From Sphingomicrobium sp. (GTDB lineage Bacteria > Pseudomonadota > Alphaproteobacteria > Sphingomonadales > Sphingomonadaceae), in assembly GCA_036563485.1 (NCBI GenBank), contig DATCMI010000001.1:1014938-1078937 (forward strand): 64,000 nt of DNA, written 5' to 3'. The translations under genes were made by a program, and so were the position numbers. Under the pieces are notes generated by a model. The model searched no databases, was not told the DNA's origin, and worked only from the letters and a program-made list of their open reading frames with translations. Shown in pieces: positions 1-8,209 of this stretch; position 1 is the first letter of the stretch, and each line of letters starts with the position of its first letter.

Positions 1-17
1 CCGCCGATGGTCACGGC

Positions 18-551
18 TTATTGGTAGGCGGCAGTGACGTTGAAATTGCCGGTGTAGACGCCGTCCGGAGTCGTGTTGGCAACCGTGACTTCGCCGCCGA
101 TGTTGAAGGTGCCGGCGCCGGTCGTCGCATCCAGGGTGACAGTCGTCGGGTAATATGCAGCGCCGCCCGAGTCAGTCGTCTTAAGCGTCAGCGTCACGGA
201 ACCTGGACCAGTCATGGTGACGTCCGGAGCGCTGATCGTGACCACCTGGCCCTTCGTGCCGGTGAGGTCGTACTTCGCGACGGTCGTCGTGCCCGAGCAG
301 GTGACATTGGCCGCACAGGTGCGGACATTCCCGCTGCTCAGCTTGACGGTTGCACTGTAGGTGCCCGTGCCGGAAAGCACGATGTCGCCGAGGTTGAGGT
401 TCGCGCTGCTGACGAGCGTCAGCGGACGAAGGATGCGGACCTTGGCCGTAGCGTCGGTGCCGGAGGTCACGGCAGCAGCAGCCGGGGTCGCAGCAAAGGC
501 CAGCGCCGCGGCCGTCGCGGCGAGCGACGTCATGCGAAGAAGCTTGTTCAT
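18..551 (-). CDS. DUF4402 domain secreted protein
   Basis: A 177-residue secreted protein. Residues 1-26 form a clear Sec signal peptide (basic MNKLLR start, alanine-rich core, AAAA cleavage area). The mature part is rich in Thr, Val and Gly, with the alternating pattern of a beta-sandwich, and ends in NVTAAYQ, as usual in DUF4402 proteins. The family is common in sphingomonads; members resemble pilus or surface subunits, but their function is not established. The next gene upstream on the same strand encodes a second DUF4402 protein, so the two may form one surface-protein pair. A GGGGA ribosome site precedes the ATG. Confidence 0.85.
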   Translation of the reverse strand: MNKLLRMTSLAATAAALAFAATPAAAAVTSGTDATAKVRILRPLTLVSSANLNLGDIVLSGTGTYSATVKLSSGNVRTCAANVTCSGTTTVAKYDLTGTKGQVVTISAPDVTMTGPGSVTLTLKTTDSGGAAYYPTTVTLDATTGAGTFNIGGEVTVANTTPDGVYTGNFNVTAAYQ

Positions 552-679
552 CTTATATTCCCCACTGGTTCAGTTCGCGGCTCCCGGCACTGAGCGCGGT
601 TTACCGTGACGACGCTATTAACCCTGCCCGCTTACATCTTCCCTCAAGGGCATGGTTAATGGCGGCTTAGGGATTGGCC

Positions 680-1204
680 TCACTGATATTCGACGGTGAT
701 CGGCATCTCGCCGCGATAATTGCCCTCGGCGTCACCGCTGATTGTCACCCGGCCGCCGAAGCGAAAGCTGAGCTTGCCGGCGGAGTCGAGCTTGGGCAGC
801 GCCGGCAGGTCGGTCATCACTTCGTCGACGCTGATCCGCCCGCCGCTGGTCGAATAAAGGTCGATGCGGCGCGGCATCTCGACACGGACCGCACGCGACG
901 GTTCGCCGCGGACCACTGCACTGCCGACCATCGCGCGTGCGCTCATCAAGGCCACCGCGCCCTCGACGCGGTTGCTGCCGTCGGGCCGGACGACCGCTGC
1001 GCCACTGCCGGCTGCAGCAAGAACCAGGCGGTCGAAGTTGAGGTTCGTCTCGATCTCGAGCGTCAGCCCATCCGCATCGCTGCCGCCGTCGCGAGTCGTA
1101 CTCGGCTGGTCGCACAGGCGGCATTGCGCCGGCGCCGGAGCCACGCTTCCGCCGCCGGCGGCAAGTGCCGCAACCATAAGGGCAAGGAGTCTCGAAGCGC
1201 CCAT
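680..1204 (-). CDS. DUF4402 domain protein, second copy
   Basis: A 174-residue exported protein with an alanine/glycine-rich signal peptide (residues 1-26) followed by CRLCDQP, so two cysteines sit just after the likely cleavage site. The C-terminal half (RFGGRVTISGD, then GEMPITVEYQ at the end) matches the closing strands of DUF4402 domains. It lies 128 bp upstream of another DUF4402 gene on the same strand and diverges from the PBP1A gene. No enzymatic motif is visible; a structural surface or pilus-like role is inference from the family. The ribosome site is weak, so the start is less certain. Confidence 0.75.
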   Translation of the reverse strand: MGASRLLALMVAALAAGGGSVAPAPAQCRLCDQPSTTRDGGSDADGLTLEIETNLNFDRLVLAAAGSGAAVVRPDGSNRVEGAVALMSARAMVGSAVVRGEPSRAVRVEMPRRIDLYSTSGGRISVDEVMTDLPALPKLDSAGKLSFRFGGRVTISGDAEGNYRGEMPITVEYQ

Positions 1205-1325
1205 CGACGAGCGGAATAGGGGACGCAGCCTAAAACAGGGTTAACGGCGCGATAACGCCCGCCGCTTGCCGGGCTGCAGCAGCCCTATTGTCGGGTGGGG
1301 CGCAGCTTTCTATCCCAGCAGCCCA

Positions 1326-3449
1326 ATGGCTCGCAATCGCTCCGCTCCGTCGAGAGGCTTCTCGTTCATGGGTCTGGTCAAATGGGCGGCCTATGCGGCG
1401 TTGCTCGGGATCCTCGGCCTGGTCGTCGCCGTCGCGGTCGCGACCGCTTACCTGCCGAGCTACGGACAGCTGACGCAGCGTTCCGATCTTGGGCAGATGA
1501 TCCGCGTCCGCGCAGCGAACGGCCAGGTGCTGCTGTCCCTAGGCCCGAGCTTCGGGCGCTGGCTCCGCTACGACCAGATCCCGCCGGAGATGCGGGCGGC
1601 GATGATCTCCACCGAGGACCGGCGTTTCCGCAGCCATATCGGCGTCGATCCGCTCGGGATCGGCCGCGCGCTCGGGTCGGCGGTCACCAAGGGCCATCGC
1701 GTCCGCGCGACTTCGACCATCACGCAGCAGCTGGCGCGGAACATCTTTCTGACCAACAACCGCAGCTTCGTCCGCAAGATCAAGGAAGCCATCCTGGCGA
1801 TCGCGCTCGAGCGGAAGTTCGGCAAGGACCAAATCCTCGAACTCTATCTCAACCGCGTCTATTTCGGCGGCGGCGCCTACGGGATCGACGCGGCGTCGCG
1901 GAAGTTCTTCGGCCATGGCGCGGATCGCCTAAGCCTCGGCGAAGCAGCGATCATCGCGGGGCTCGTCAAGGCGCCGTCAAACTATTCGCCGACCGCCGAT
2001 CTCGAGGCCGCCCGCTCGCGCTCTGGCGTCGTCCTGCAGACGATGGTCCGCAACGGCTTCATCAGCGCCGACCAGGCCGCCGCAGTCGATCCCGCGGACG
2101 TCAAGATCCAGCAGACCACGAACAACAATAGCGTTCGCTACTTTACCGACTGGGCGCTGCCGCAGCTCGAGACATTGATCGATCAGACCAGCGACCCGAT
2201 CGACGTCTGGACGACACTCGATCCTGCGCTTCAAGTCGCCGCCGACAAAGCAATCCGTGCGAATGCACCGAGCGGCGCGCAGGGCGCGCTCGTGTCGCTC
2301 GACCGCGACGGCGCTGTCCGGGCGATGGTCGGCGGCAAGGATTATGTCGCCTCCATCTACAATCGGGCGACCCAGGCGGAGCGGCAACCAGGATCGGCCT
2401 TCAAGCTGTTCGTCTATTTGTCAGCGCTCGAATCGGGCATGAAACCGACCGACACCATCGCCGACGAGCCGGTGACGATCGACGGCTGGACGCCGCGCAA
2501 CTCGACCCGGACCAACCTCGGCCCGGTGACGCTGCGCGAAGCCTTCTCGCGGTCGATCAACACGATCAGCGCCAAGATCGGCCAGCAGGTCGGCTTCGGC
2601 ACCATCGCCGATATGGCGCGCCGGTTCGGCATCACCACCCCGATCTCGACCTACCCGTCGATGGTGCTCGGATCGAGCGACGTCCGGCTGATCGAAATAA
2701 CCCGGGCCTTCGCGTCCGTTGCAAACAAGGGTACGGCGGTGACGCCCTACGGCATCCGCAGGGTCGTCACGGCGGACGGGCGCCTGCTCTACCAGCATGA
2801 TTCGGACGAGGGCCGGGTGCTCGTGGCGCCTTGGGTGGCGGCGGAAATGACCGACCTTCTGCAGTCGGCGGTCCTCTCCGGAACCGGACGTGCAGCGCAG
2901 ATCGGCCGGCCCGTCGCCGGCAAGACCGGCACCACCTCCTCGAACAAGGACGGCTGGTTCATCGGCTTCTCGAGCGGGCTGACGACCGGCGTGTGGATGG
3001 GACGCGACGATGCGAAGCCGATCGGCGGCCTCCAGGGAGGTACGGCGCCGGCGCGCGCATTCCACGATTTCATGACCGTCGCCGTCGCCAAGCGGCCGGT
3101 CGAGCAGTTCGAAACGCGCGTCCCGCTGCCGGACTGGCAGCTGACGCCCGAGGAGCAGCTGTTCGGTGACCCAGGATTTGACCTTAACGGCGTTGGCGCG
3201 ATGGTGGACGAGAACGGCTTGCCGATCGGTGGGCAGCCGGTCGGCGACCCGAATTACGAGCCGAGCCAACCGATGATCCGCCCGGACGGCACCGGCGACC
3301 CGAGCCAGCAGGAGCTCGACCAGGCCTTCCCGCCGCAGCAGCCGTCTCAGCGTCTACCTCAACCCCAGCCGCGGCAGCCTCCGCCGCCGGGGCCGGCCGG
3401 GCGCTCACCCCCGCCCGATCAGGCGCAGCCGGGGGCCAATCCGGCGTAG
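1326..3449 (+). CDS. mrcA: Penicillin-binding protein 1A (bifunctional)
   Basis: A class A penicillin-binding protein of about 707 residues that polymerises and crosslinks peptidoglycan in the periplasm. One N-terminal membrane segment (about residues 18-42) anchors it. The GT51 glycosyltransferase domain carries the catalytic glutamate in STEDRRF (about residue 96). The transpeptidase has the nucleophile motif SAFK (about 356), SIN (about 410) and KTG (about 533). The last 100 residues are proline- and glutamine-rich. I chose the ATG at 1326 (MARNRS) because the residues from an earlier ATG at 1266 do not look like this family. Its 3' end overlaps the opposite-strand metallopeptidase gene by 45 bp. 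Confidence 0.93.
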   Translation: MARNRSAPSRGFSFMGLVKWAAYAALLGILGLVVAVAVATAYLPSYGQLTQRSDLGQMIRVRAANGQVLLSLGPSFGRWLRYDQIPPEMRAAMISTEDRRFRSHIGVDPLGIGRALGSAVTKGHRVRATSTITQQLARNIFLTNNRSFVRKIKEAILAIALERKFGKDQILELYLNRVYFGGGAYGIDAASRKFFGHGADRLSLGEAAIIAGLVKAPSNYSPTADLEAARSRSGVVLQTMVRNGFISADQAAAVDPADVKIQQTTNNNSVRYFTDWALPQLETLIDQTSDPIDVWTTLDPALQVAADKAIRANAPSGAQGALVSLDRDGAVRAMVGGKDYVASIYNRATQAERQPGSAFKLFVYLSALESGMKPTDTIADEPVTIDGWTPRNSTRTNLGPVTLREAFSRSINTISAKIGQQVGFGTIADMARRFGITTPISTYPSMVLGSSDVRLIEITRAFASVANKGTAVTPYGIRRVVTADGRLLYQHDSDEGRVLVAPWVAAEMTDLLQSAVLSGTGRAAQIGRPVAGKTGTTSSNKDGWFIGFSSGLTTGVWMGRDDAKPIGGLQGGTAPARAFHDFMTVAVAKRPVEQFETRVPLPDWQLTPEEQLFGDPGFDLNGVGAMVDENGLPIGGQPVGDPNYEPSQPMIRPDGTGDPSQQELDQAFPPQQPSQRLPQPQPRQPPPPGPAGRSPPPDQAQPGANPA

Positions 3450-4139
3450 CTCCGACTTGGCGGCGGCGACGCCTTGGCCGAACAGCCGCGCTTCCAGGGT
3501 CTTGAACTCAGGGCCGTGATTCATGTGCACAAGGTGTGCGACCTCGTGCGCGGCGACGTAGCGTCGCACCTCCGGCGGGGCGAAGATCAGGCGCCAGCTC
3601 ATCCGGATCCGCCGTTGCGACGAGCAGCTCCCCCAGCGCGTCGCCGCGTCTCCAACCGTCACGGAGCTCGGCCGAACGCCCGCCTTGAGAGCGAATTCGG
3701 CAATGTCGTCCGACATCAATATTCGCGCCCGCCGCTTCAGGAATGCCTCTATACGCGAGGCGAGGCTGGTTTCAGGCCCGCCGCAATGGAGCTCGTTTCC
3801 GGCAAGGCGCGGCGTCCGCGGCCAGTCCTCGCGCCAGACAATCGCGACCTCACGGCCCTCGAGCGGGATCGAGCGCCCGGGTGCGAAGGGTTCGCCCGGC
3901 AAGGCGCGCGCCATTTGCATGTCGATCCATGCGCGCTGGTCGAGCGCCCAGGCGAGCGCGGACCGGCGGCTGTGGCGCCACGGGCAGGTCAGCTTCAGCG
4001 TGCCGGAGGCTTCGTCAAAGCGCAGCCGCAACCGCCGCGCCCCTTTCACGCGCCTGATGTCGATCGGTGCCGGAAGTGCCGATTCCAGGTCGGCTTCAGA
4101 GCGGCCGGTCGACCACATGATATTCGAGTTCGCCGGCAT
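3405..4139 (-). CDS. YgjP-type M48-like metallopeptidase
   Basis: About 244 residues of the YgjP/DUF45 family, putative cytosolic zinc proteases related to SprT and M48. The C-terminal part has RWGSCSS followed by the zinc motif HEVAH (HExxH), then NHGPEF, which supplies the third ligand region. The substrate is unknown. The start is uncertain: the ATG at 4139 has a GAGGAAG directly before it, while an ATG at 4118 lacks a ribosome site. Either way the start lies inside the end of the upstream YcgN-like gene, suggesting translational coupling. The 3' end runs 45 bp into the end of the convergent PBP1A gene. Confidence 0.85.
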   Translation of the reverse strand: MPANSNIMWSTGRSEADLESALPAPIDIRRVKGARRLRLRFDEASGTLKLTCPWRHSRRSALAWALDQRAWIDMQMARALPGEPFAPGRSIPLEGREVAIVWREDWPRTPRLAGNELHCGGPETSLASRIEAFLKRRARILMSDDIAEFALKAGVRPSSVTVGDAATRWGSCSSQRRIRMSWRLIFAPPEVRRYVAAHEVAHLVHMNHGPEFKTLEARLFGQGVAAAKSELRRIGPRLRLIGRG

Positions 4140-4533
4140 CTTCCTCGCTGACCGTCCATCCGCGTGTCGACTGGCCGGCCTCGTGCACGGTCTCGCTGCT
4201 GCCGGAGATCAGATAGTGCCATTCCGGCAGCGGCTTGTCTTCGGCCCGCAGCCGGTAGGCGCAGGTTTCGGGAAGCCACTCGAGCTTACCGAGGTTGCTC
4301 CGGTCGAGCTTCACGCAGTCGGTGACCCGCTTCATCCGGTGCTTGTAGTCCAGGCAGCGGCCATTCCGCCGGTCGAGCAGCTTGCACGCGACATTGGTCG
4401 CGTAGAGGATTCCCGTCTCTTCATCCTCCAGCTTGTGGACACAGCAGCGGCCGCAGCTATCGCACAACGCCTCCCACTCGCCGCGGTCGAGGCTCGTAAG
4501 CGGCTTTTCCCAGAATGGCTGACGGGCGTTCAT
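4096..4533 (-). CDS. UPF0260/YcgN-family cysteine-cluster protein
   Basis: About 145 residues of the UPF0260 (YcgN) family. The N-terminal cluster CDSCGRCC plus later cysteines (NVACKLL, RCLDY, VTDCVK, ETCAYRL) resembles the YkgJ-type zinc- or iron-binding cysteine cluster. The biochemical role is unknown. The start at 4533 (MNARQPFW) fits the family; an in-frame upstream extension reads like shadow sequence. The gene overlaps the start of the YgjP-like peptidase gene by up to 44 bp and follows the MmcB-like gene at about 70 bp on the same strand. Confidence 0.9.
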   Translation of the reverse strand: MNARQPFWEKPLTSLDRGEWEALCDSCGRCCVHKLEDEETGILYATNVACKLLDRRNGRCLDYKHRMKRVTDCVKLDRSNLGKLEWLPETCAYRLRAEDKPLPEWHYLISGSSETVHEAGQSTRGWTVSEEDAGELEYHVVDRPL

Positions 4534-4600
4534 GACTGGCAGCAGATGCGCCCGCGACGCGGGGCAATCAAGGGCCGGTGGATGGCCGTAAGCTGTTGAA

Positions 4601-5086
4601 TTAGCTGAAATCGCCCAGCGATGGGTCGATCTGCGCCGATAAGCGGCGAGCGGCGCGACGGGCGAAGCGGAGCAATTCCGCCTTTCGCCGCGCGGGCGCC
4701 AGCGGGCGGTGAGCGGCAGCGCGAACCACGGCCGCATCATAACGGTCGGCGACGATCAGCCCGGCATCGCCGGGAAGGAACCTTTCTTCATCGAGAAGCG
4801 GCGCCAGGTGCGGCGGCACCGCCCAGAAGAAGCGGTCGCAATATTCGAGATAGTCCGTCCACTTGCTGTCACCGAGCAGGTCGGACTTGGCGACCTTGAT
4901 CTCGACGATCGTCAGTCCGCCCTTTGCATCGATTGCCATCAGGTCGGCGCGGCGGCCGTTCGGCAGCGGGACTTCGCAGATGGCGAACAGGTCCTGGCGG
5001 CAGAACAGCCGGGTGACGCCGCGCGCGACCTCACCGGCGACCGGCGGCGCATCGGTGAAGCAAAGAGACTCGGGCTGGCTGGCCAT
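4601..5086 (-). CDS. mmcB: MmcB family DNA repair protein
   Basis: A 161-residue protein of the MmcB (formerly DUF) family, typical of alphaproteobacteria, where Caulobacter MmcB is linked to the response to mitomycin-type damage. The central part has features of a PD-(D/E)xK nuclease fold: RRADLMAID, then TIVEIKVAKSD, where the D and the ExK are candidate metal ligands. Nuclease activity is inferred from the fold, not shown. No LexA box (GTTC-N7-GTTC) was seen before it. A strong terminator of the upstream cell-wall hydrolase gene lies just before, so it probably has its own promoter. Confidence 0.85.
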   Translation of the reverse strand: MASQPESLCFTDAPPVAGEVARGVTRLFCRQDLFAICEVPLPNGRRADLMAIDAKGGLTIVEIKVAKSDLLGDSKWTDYLEYCDRFFWAVPPHLAPLLDEERFLPGDAGLIVADRYDAAVVRAAAHRPLAPARRKAELLRFARRAARRLSAQIDPSLGDFS

Positions 5087-5122
5087 CCGCTCCTGCTAGA
5101 ACAGAACGGCAACAAAAGAAAA

Positions 5123-5148
5123 GGCGGACGAGGTTGCCCTCGCCCGCC
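5123..5148 (-). terminator. Rho-independent terminator of the cell-wall hydrolase gene
   Basis: Read on the minus strand, an 11-bp stem with one mismatch (GGCGGGCGAGG pairing with CCTCGTCCGCC, GCAA loop) is followed by TTTTCTTTT. It lies 26 bp after the stop codon of the cell-wall hydrolase gene. Confidence 0.85.
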
Positions 5149-5173
5149 GCCCGCCCGCTTTCGAAAATGATTT

Positions 5174-5827
5174 TTAGCGGAAGAAGATGTGGTTGCCGAT
5201 CGACGCGACGCGCTTCAGGCGCCAACCCGGCGACACGTAGCGCGCGTGGAAGAACAGAGCGTTGCCGACTTCCGAATCCTTGAGGTCCTGGTCGACGATC
5301 TTCGCGATCGCGACGGCGGTCTGCCACTGGCGGCTCGCCCGCGGCACCTTCGGCAACGTCTTGCCGTGCACGAACGAGAATTGCCCGCGCTGGAACAGCA
5401 CGCCGCAATAGCTCGACGGGAAGCGCCCGCCGCTTTCGGCGCGATTGGCGATCACCTGACCGACGGCGAGCTGGCCGGCGAGCGGTTCGCTCTTGGATTC
5501 GAAATAGATGCCGGTCGCAAGGCATTCGATCTCGCGGCTGCCCGCTTCGGAGCTGCGCAGATCTTCAACCATCGAGGCGAGTGTCTGCTTGCGATCGACC
5601 TGCGGCTCGTCGGCGGCTTCAGGCTCAACCACTGCTTCCTGCGGAGCGGGAGGCTGGGCAAGCTGCGGTTGGCCGTTGGGATCGAGCAATTGCTGCACCG
5701 GAACCTTGCCAAGGGTCGCGTTAGCAACCGAGACCAAAGGTTCGCTTGAAGGACCGGCCTTGGCCGGCGCAATCAAAGAGGCGGTAAGCGCAGCACAAAT
5801 CAGCAGCGCCGAACGAATAGAAGCCAA
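5174..5827 (-). CDS. Cell wall hydrolase (SleB/Hydrolase_2 family)
   Basis: A 217-residue exported protein with an N-terminal signal peptide (about residues 1-24). The second half (from about residue 100) is a Hydrolase_2/SleB-like domain: CLATGIYFESKSEP contains the conserved Glu/Ser segment, followed by GQVIANR, YCGVLFQ and FFHARYVSPGW. Such enzymes are thought to cleave the glycan strands of peptidoglycan. The middle (about 55-85) is proline/glutamate-rich and low in complexity, probably a linker. A strong terminator follows. The upstream 178 bp to the DUF1491 gene is non-coding and presumably holds the promoter. Confidence 0.9.
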   Translation of the reverse strand: MASIRSALLICAALTASLIAPAKAGPSSEPLVSVANATLGKVPVQQLLDPNGQPQLAQPPAPQEAVVEPEAADEPQVDRKQTLASMVEDLRSSEAGSREIECLATGIYFESKSEPLAGQLAVGQVIANRAESGGRFPSSYCGVLFQRGQFSFVHGKTLPKVPRASRQWQTAVAIAKIVDQDLKDSEVGNALFFHARYVSPGWRLKRVASIGNHIFFR

Positions 5828-6005
5828 AACTGAAGCCGTATCTCTGCGGTGAACCGCCGTATTTTCGAGCGCCTGTACTTTGCACTACTTCCGCGTGCGC
5901 TCGCGGTGATTCCCCGTCTCGCGTGGCATTCCTGGCTATAACTGCCGAGGTAATGCCCCCCGCTCGTGTTGTCGTCAGCGGGTGTCGGGCAGCAACTCTG
6001 CCGGG

Positions 6006-6350
6006 TCAACCCGACGAGGTCGTTTCAGCGATGAACCGTTCGGCGTCCGCGATATCCAGTTCGATTGCCCACAAATCCGCGTCGAAGCGTGCCCGGCGCG
6101 CGAGGAAGTCGCTCACATCGGCGGAACTCGCCGATTCGCCCGGCCCGACGCTCTCCCAGCGGTAAGCGCCATCGCTTAACGAGAGCACCCGCTCAAGACA
6201 CCGGACATGAGCGCCGCGGCTCGCGACGAACAGAAGGATCGACCCCCGCTCGGCATCGCCTTTTCGCAGCACGGTTGCGAAATCGCCCCCCGTAGCAGCG
6301 CGCCGGAGGATCGCGCTCACTTCAACGTGCGCGGGGAGGCGCTCGTCCAC
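6006..6350 (-). CDS. DUF1491 family protein
   Basis: A 114-residue protein that matches DUF1491, a small alphaproteobacterial family of unknown function. Recognisable features are the LPAHVEVSAILRRA start, the GDAERGSILLFV strand and the C-terminal FDADLWAIELDI helix. No signal peptide or membrane segment. It starts 2 bp after the ptsN stop codon on the same strand, so it is almost certainly cotranscribed with ptsN and perhaps hpf. Confidence 0.88.
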   Translation of the reverse strand: MDERLPAHVEVSAILRRAATGGDFATVLRKGDAERGSILLFVASRGAHVRCLERVLSLSDGAYRWESVGPGESASSADVSDFLARRARFDADLWAIELDIADAERFIAETTSSG

Positions 6351-6352
6351 CC

Positions 6353-6817
6353 TTAGGCGGCGTCGCGCTCGTCGGCGGCCAGCAGCACCGCAGCCAGTGC
6401 GTCCCGACTGCGCGCGCCCCGCATCTTCTCGAGCGTTGCGGCATTGCGCGTGATCCGGCTGATCGCCGCCAGCGCCTTCAGGTGCTCGGCGCCGGAGTCG
6501 GGTGGCGAGAGGAGCAGGAACACCAGGTCGACTGGCCGCCCGTCGATCGCCTTATAGTCGAGCGGCTCAGCCACCCGCGCAAACAGGCAGTAGATTTGCT
6601 TCAGCCCCTCGACCTTGCCGTGGGGGATCGCAACGCCCTGGCCAAAGCCGGTCGAGCCGAGTTGTTCGCGTTCGACGAGGCTGGCGAGGATCTCCGCCGC
6701 ATCAAGGCCGAGCCGCTGTGCCGCGACATTGGCGAGCTGCTGGAGAAGCGTCTTCTTGTTCCCGCCCGGCAGCGCTGGCTTGATCGCGTCGAAATCCAGG
6801 AAGTCGGAAAGGTGCAT
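6353..6817 (-). CDS. ptsN: PTS IIA-like nitrogen regulatory protein PtsN
   Basis: A 154-residue EIIA-Ntr domain protein, the last phosphoacceptor of the nitrogen phosphotransferase relay. The phosphorylated histidine is in IPHGKVEGL (about residue 65), with the conserved GSTGFGQGVA before it. It signals nitrogen and carbon status through protein contacts rather than transporting sugar. Start chosen at MHLSDFLDF (6817), as in the family; an earlier ATG would add ten atypical residues. It follows the hibernation factor gene, the usual hpf-ptsN pair, but rpoN, a frequent third partner, is not adjacent. Confidence 0.92.
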   Translation of the reverse strand: MHLSDFLDFDAIKPALPGGNKKTLLQQLANVAAQRLGLDAAEILASLVEREQLGSTGFGQGVAIPHGKVEGLKQIYCLFARVAEPLDYKAIDGRPVDLVFLLLSPPDSGAEHLKALAAISRITRNAATLEKMRGARSRDALAAVLLAADERDAA

Positions 6818-6882
6818 GACAAGGACTCGGGTGACCGCGGCAGCCACATGCCCGCCGCTCTGTTTGAATGCTTTGCCGGGGC

Positions 6883-7449
6883 TCAGGCGTCGTGCGGTTC
6901 GACCCAGCCGATGTTCCCGTCTTCGCGGCGGTAGATCATGTTGTACTCCCCCGTCGCGCTGTTCTTGAACAGCAGCGCCGTGGTGTTCCTGAGATCCATC
7001 AGCATGACGGCGTCCGAGACGCTCGATTCCGGGATGTCCACGCGGGTCTCGGCAATGATTGCCGGCGCGTCGGCTGCCTCGGCTTCTTCGGGCCCGGGCG
7101 AGAAGATCCGGTAGCCGGCATTCTCGACCACGGGACGCGCGCCGTCGTCGACCTTGTGGTCCTTCAACCGGCTCATGTAGCGGCGAAGCTGCTTTTCGAT
7201 GCGGTCGGCCGCGCCATTGAACGCCATTTCAGGCTCACGGGCGCTGTGAGAGGCCTTGAGGACGACGCCGTTCACAATGGGGGCGACGATGTTGCACGAA
7301 AAGCCATTGTCTCCGCCCGGCTCGAACGTGACGTTCGCGCCAATGGCCCGGGAGAAATACTTTTCGGTGATTTCAGCCATGCGGCGTTGCGCGAGGTCAT
7401 GCACCGAATCGCTGGTGTCGACCTGATGATCTGCAACGCGAATGTCCAC
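6883..7449 (-). CDS. hpf: Ribosome hibernation-promoting factor (long form)
   Basis: A 188-residue long-type HPF/RaiA homologue. The N-terminal part (about 1-105) is the S30AE ribosome-binding domain. After a variable linker the C-terminal dimerisation domain is clear (AVMLMDLRNTTALLFKNSATG, with the IYRREDGNIGWVEP end). Long HPFs drive formation of inactive 100S ribosome dimers in stationary phase. The start codon is GTG, with a good AAGGAG eight bases before it. The next gene downstream is ptsN. Confidence 0.93.
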   Translation of the reverse strand: MDIRVADHQVDTSDSVHDLAQRRMAEITEKYFSRAIGANVTFEPGGDNGFSCNIVAPIVNGVVLKASHSAREPEMAFNGAADRIEKQLRRYMSRLKDHKVDDGARPVVENAGYRIFSPGPEEAEAADAPAIIAETRVDIPESSVSDAVMLMDLRNTTALLFKNSATGEYNMIYRREDGNIGWVEPHDA

Positions 7450-7502
7450 TTGGCCTGCTCCTTCCGTAATCGGGGCCGCTTAGGACCGCCGAAAAGCTGG
7501 CG

Positions 7503-8201
7503 TCAACTGACCCCGGCGAAGCGTGCCCAAAGCGGATTGACGAACTGAGCCATAAACGCGCGGTGCCGTTCTAGTTCCTCATCGGCAGGCGCATGGGGGC
7601 GCGGGATTCTCGGTTCGCGGACCGTTACCGAGCCGGAAGATTCCTGCACCTTGACCTGCTCGGTGTCGGCAACGAGCCCGAGCCCGATCTGCCGCCCGCC
7701 GGTCAGCTCGACATAGACTTGCGCGAGGAGCTGCGCGTCGAGCAGTGCGCCGTGCTTGACGCGGTGGCTGCGGTCCACGCCGAAGCGCATGCACAAGGCG
7801 TCGAGGCTATGCTTCGCGCCAGGGTGCTTGCTGCGCGCGAGCACCAAGGTGTCGACCATCCGGCTGATGCAGACGCTCGGCCGGCCGCAGCGCTCGAGCT
7901 CATGGTTGAGGAACCCGAAATCGAAGCTGGCATTGTGCGCGACGAGCGGCGAATCCTCGAGGAAGTCGAGCAGCTCTTCCGCCTTTTCGGAGAAACGCGG
8001 CTTGTCCGACAGGAAGATCGTCGACAGCCCATGCACGGCTTCCGCCTCGAACGGCATGTCGCGCTCGGGGTTGAAGTAGGCGTGGAAGTGCCGGCCTGTC
8101 TCGACACGGTTGAAGATCTCGACGCAGCCGATCTCGACCATCCGGTCGCCGGCCAGCGGGCTCAACCCCGTAGTTTCCGTATCGAAGACGATTTCCCGCA
8201 C
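7503..8201 (-). CDS. dnaQ: DNA polymerase III subunit epsilon
   Basis: The 3'-5' proofreading exonuclease of the replicative polymerase, about 232 residues. ExoI is FDTETTG at the N-terminus, ExoII is HNASFDFGFLNHE, and ExoIII has the HRVKHGALLDAQ segment with the catalytic His and Asp. I set the start at a GTG (8201), which gives the usual VREIVFDTETTG beginning; an AAGGAGG lies 12 bases upstream. The gene starts 8 bp after the coaE stop. The order maf-coaE-dnaQ next to the hemE gap is the conserved alphaproteobacterial origin neighbourhood (aroE, often between maf and coaE, is absent). Confidence 0.93.
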   Translation of the reverse strand: MREIVFDTETTGLSPLAGDRMVEIGCVEIFNRVETGRHFHAYFNPERDMPFEAEAVHGLSTIFLSDKPRFSEKAEELLDFLEDSPLVAHNASFDFGFLNHELERCGRPSVCISRMVDTLVLARSKHPGAKHSLDALCMRFGVDRSHRVKHGALLDAQLLAQVYVELTGGRQIGLGLVADTEQVKVQESSGSVTVREPRIPRPHAPADEELERHRAFMAQFVNPLWARFAGVS

Positions 8202-8209
8202 GGCCGAAA

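Noticed and set aside
21-593. Long plus-strand frame opposite the DUF4402 gene
   Set aside because: Arginine-rich reading with no family resemblance; typical antisense shadow of GC-rich coding DNA.
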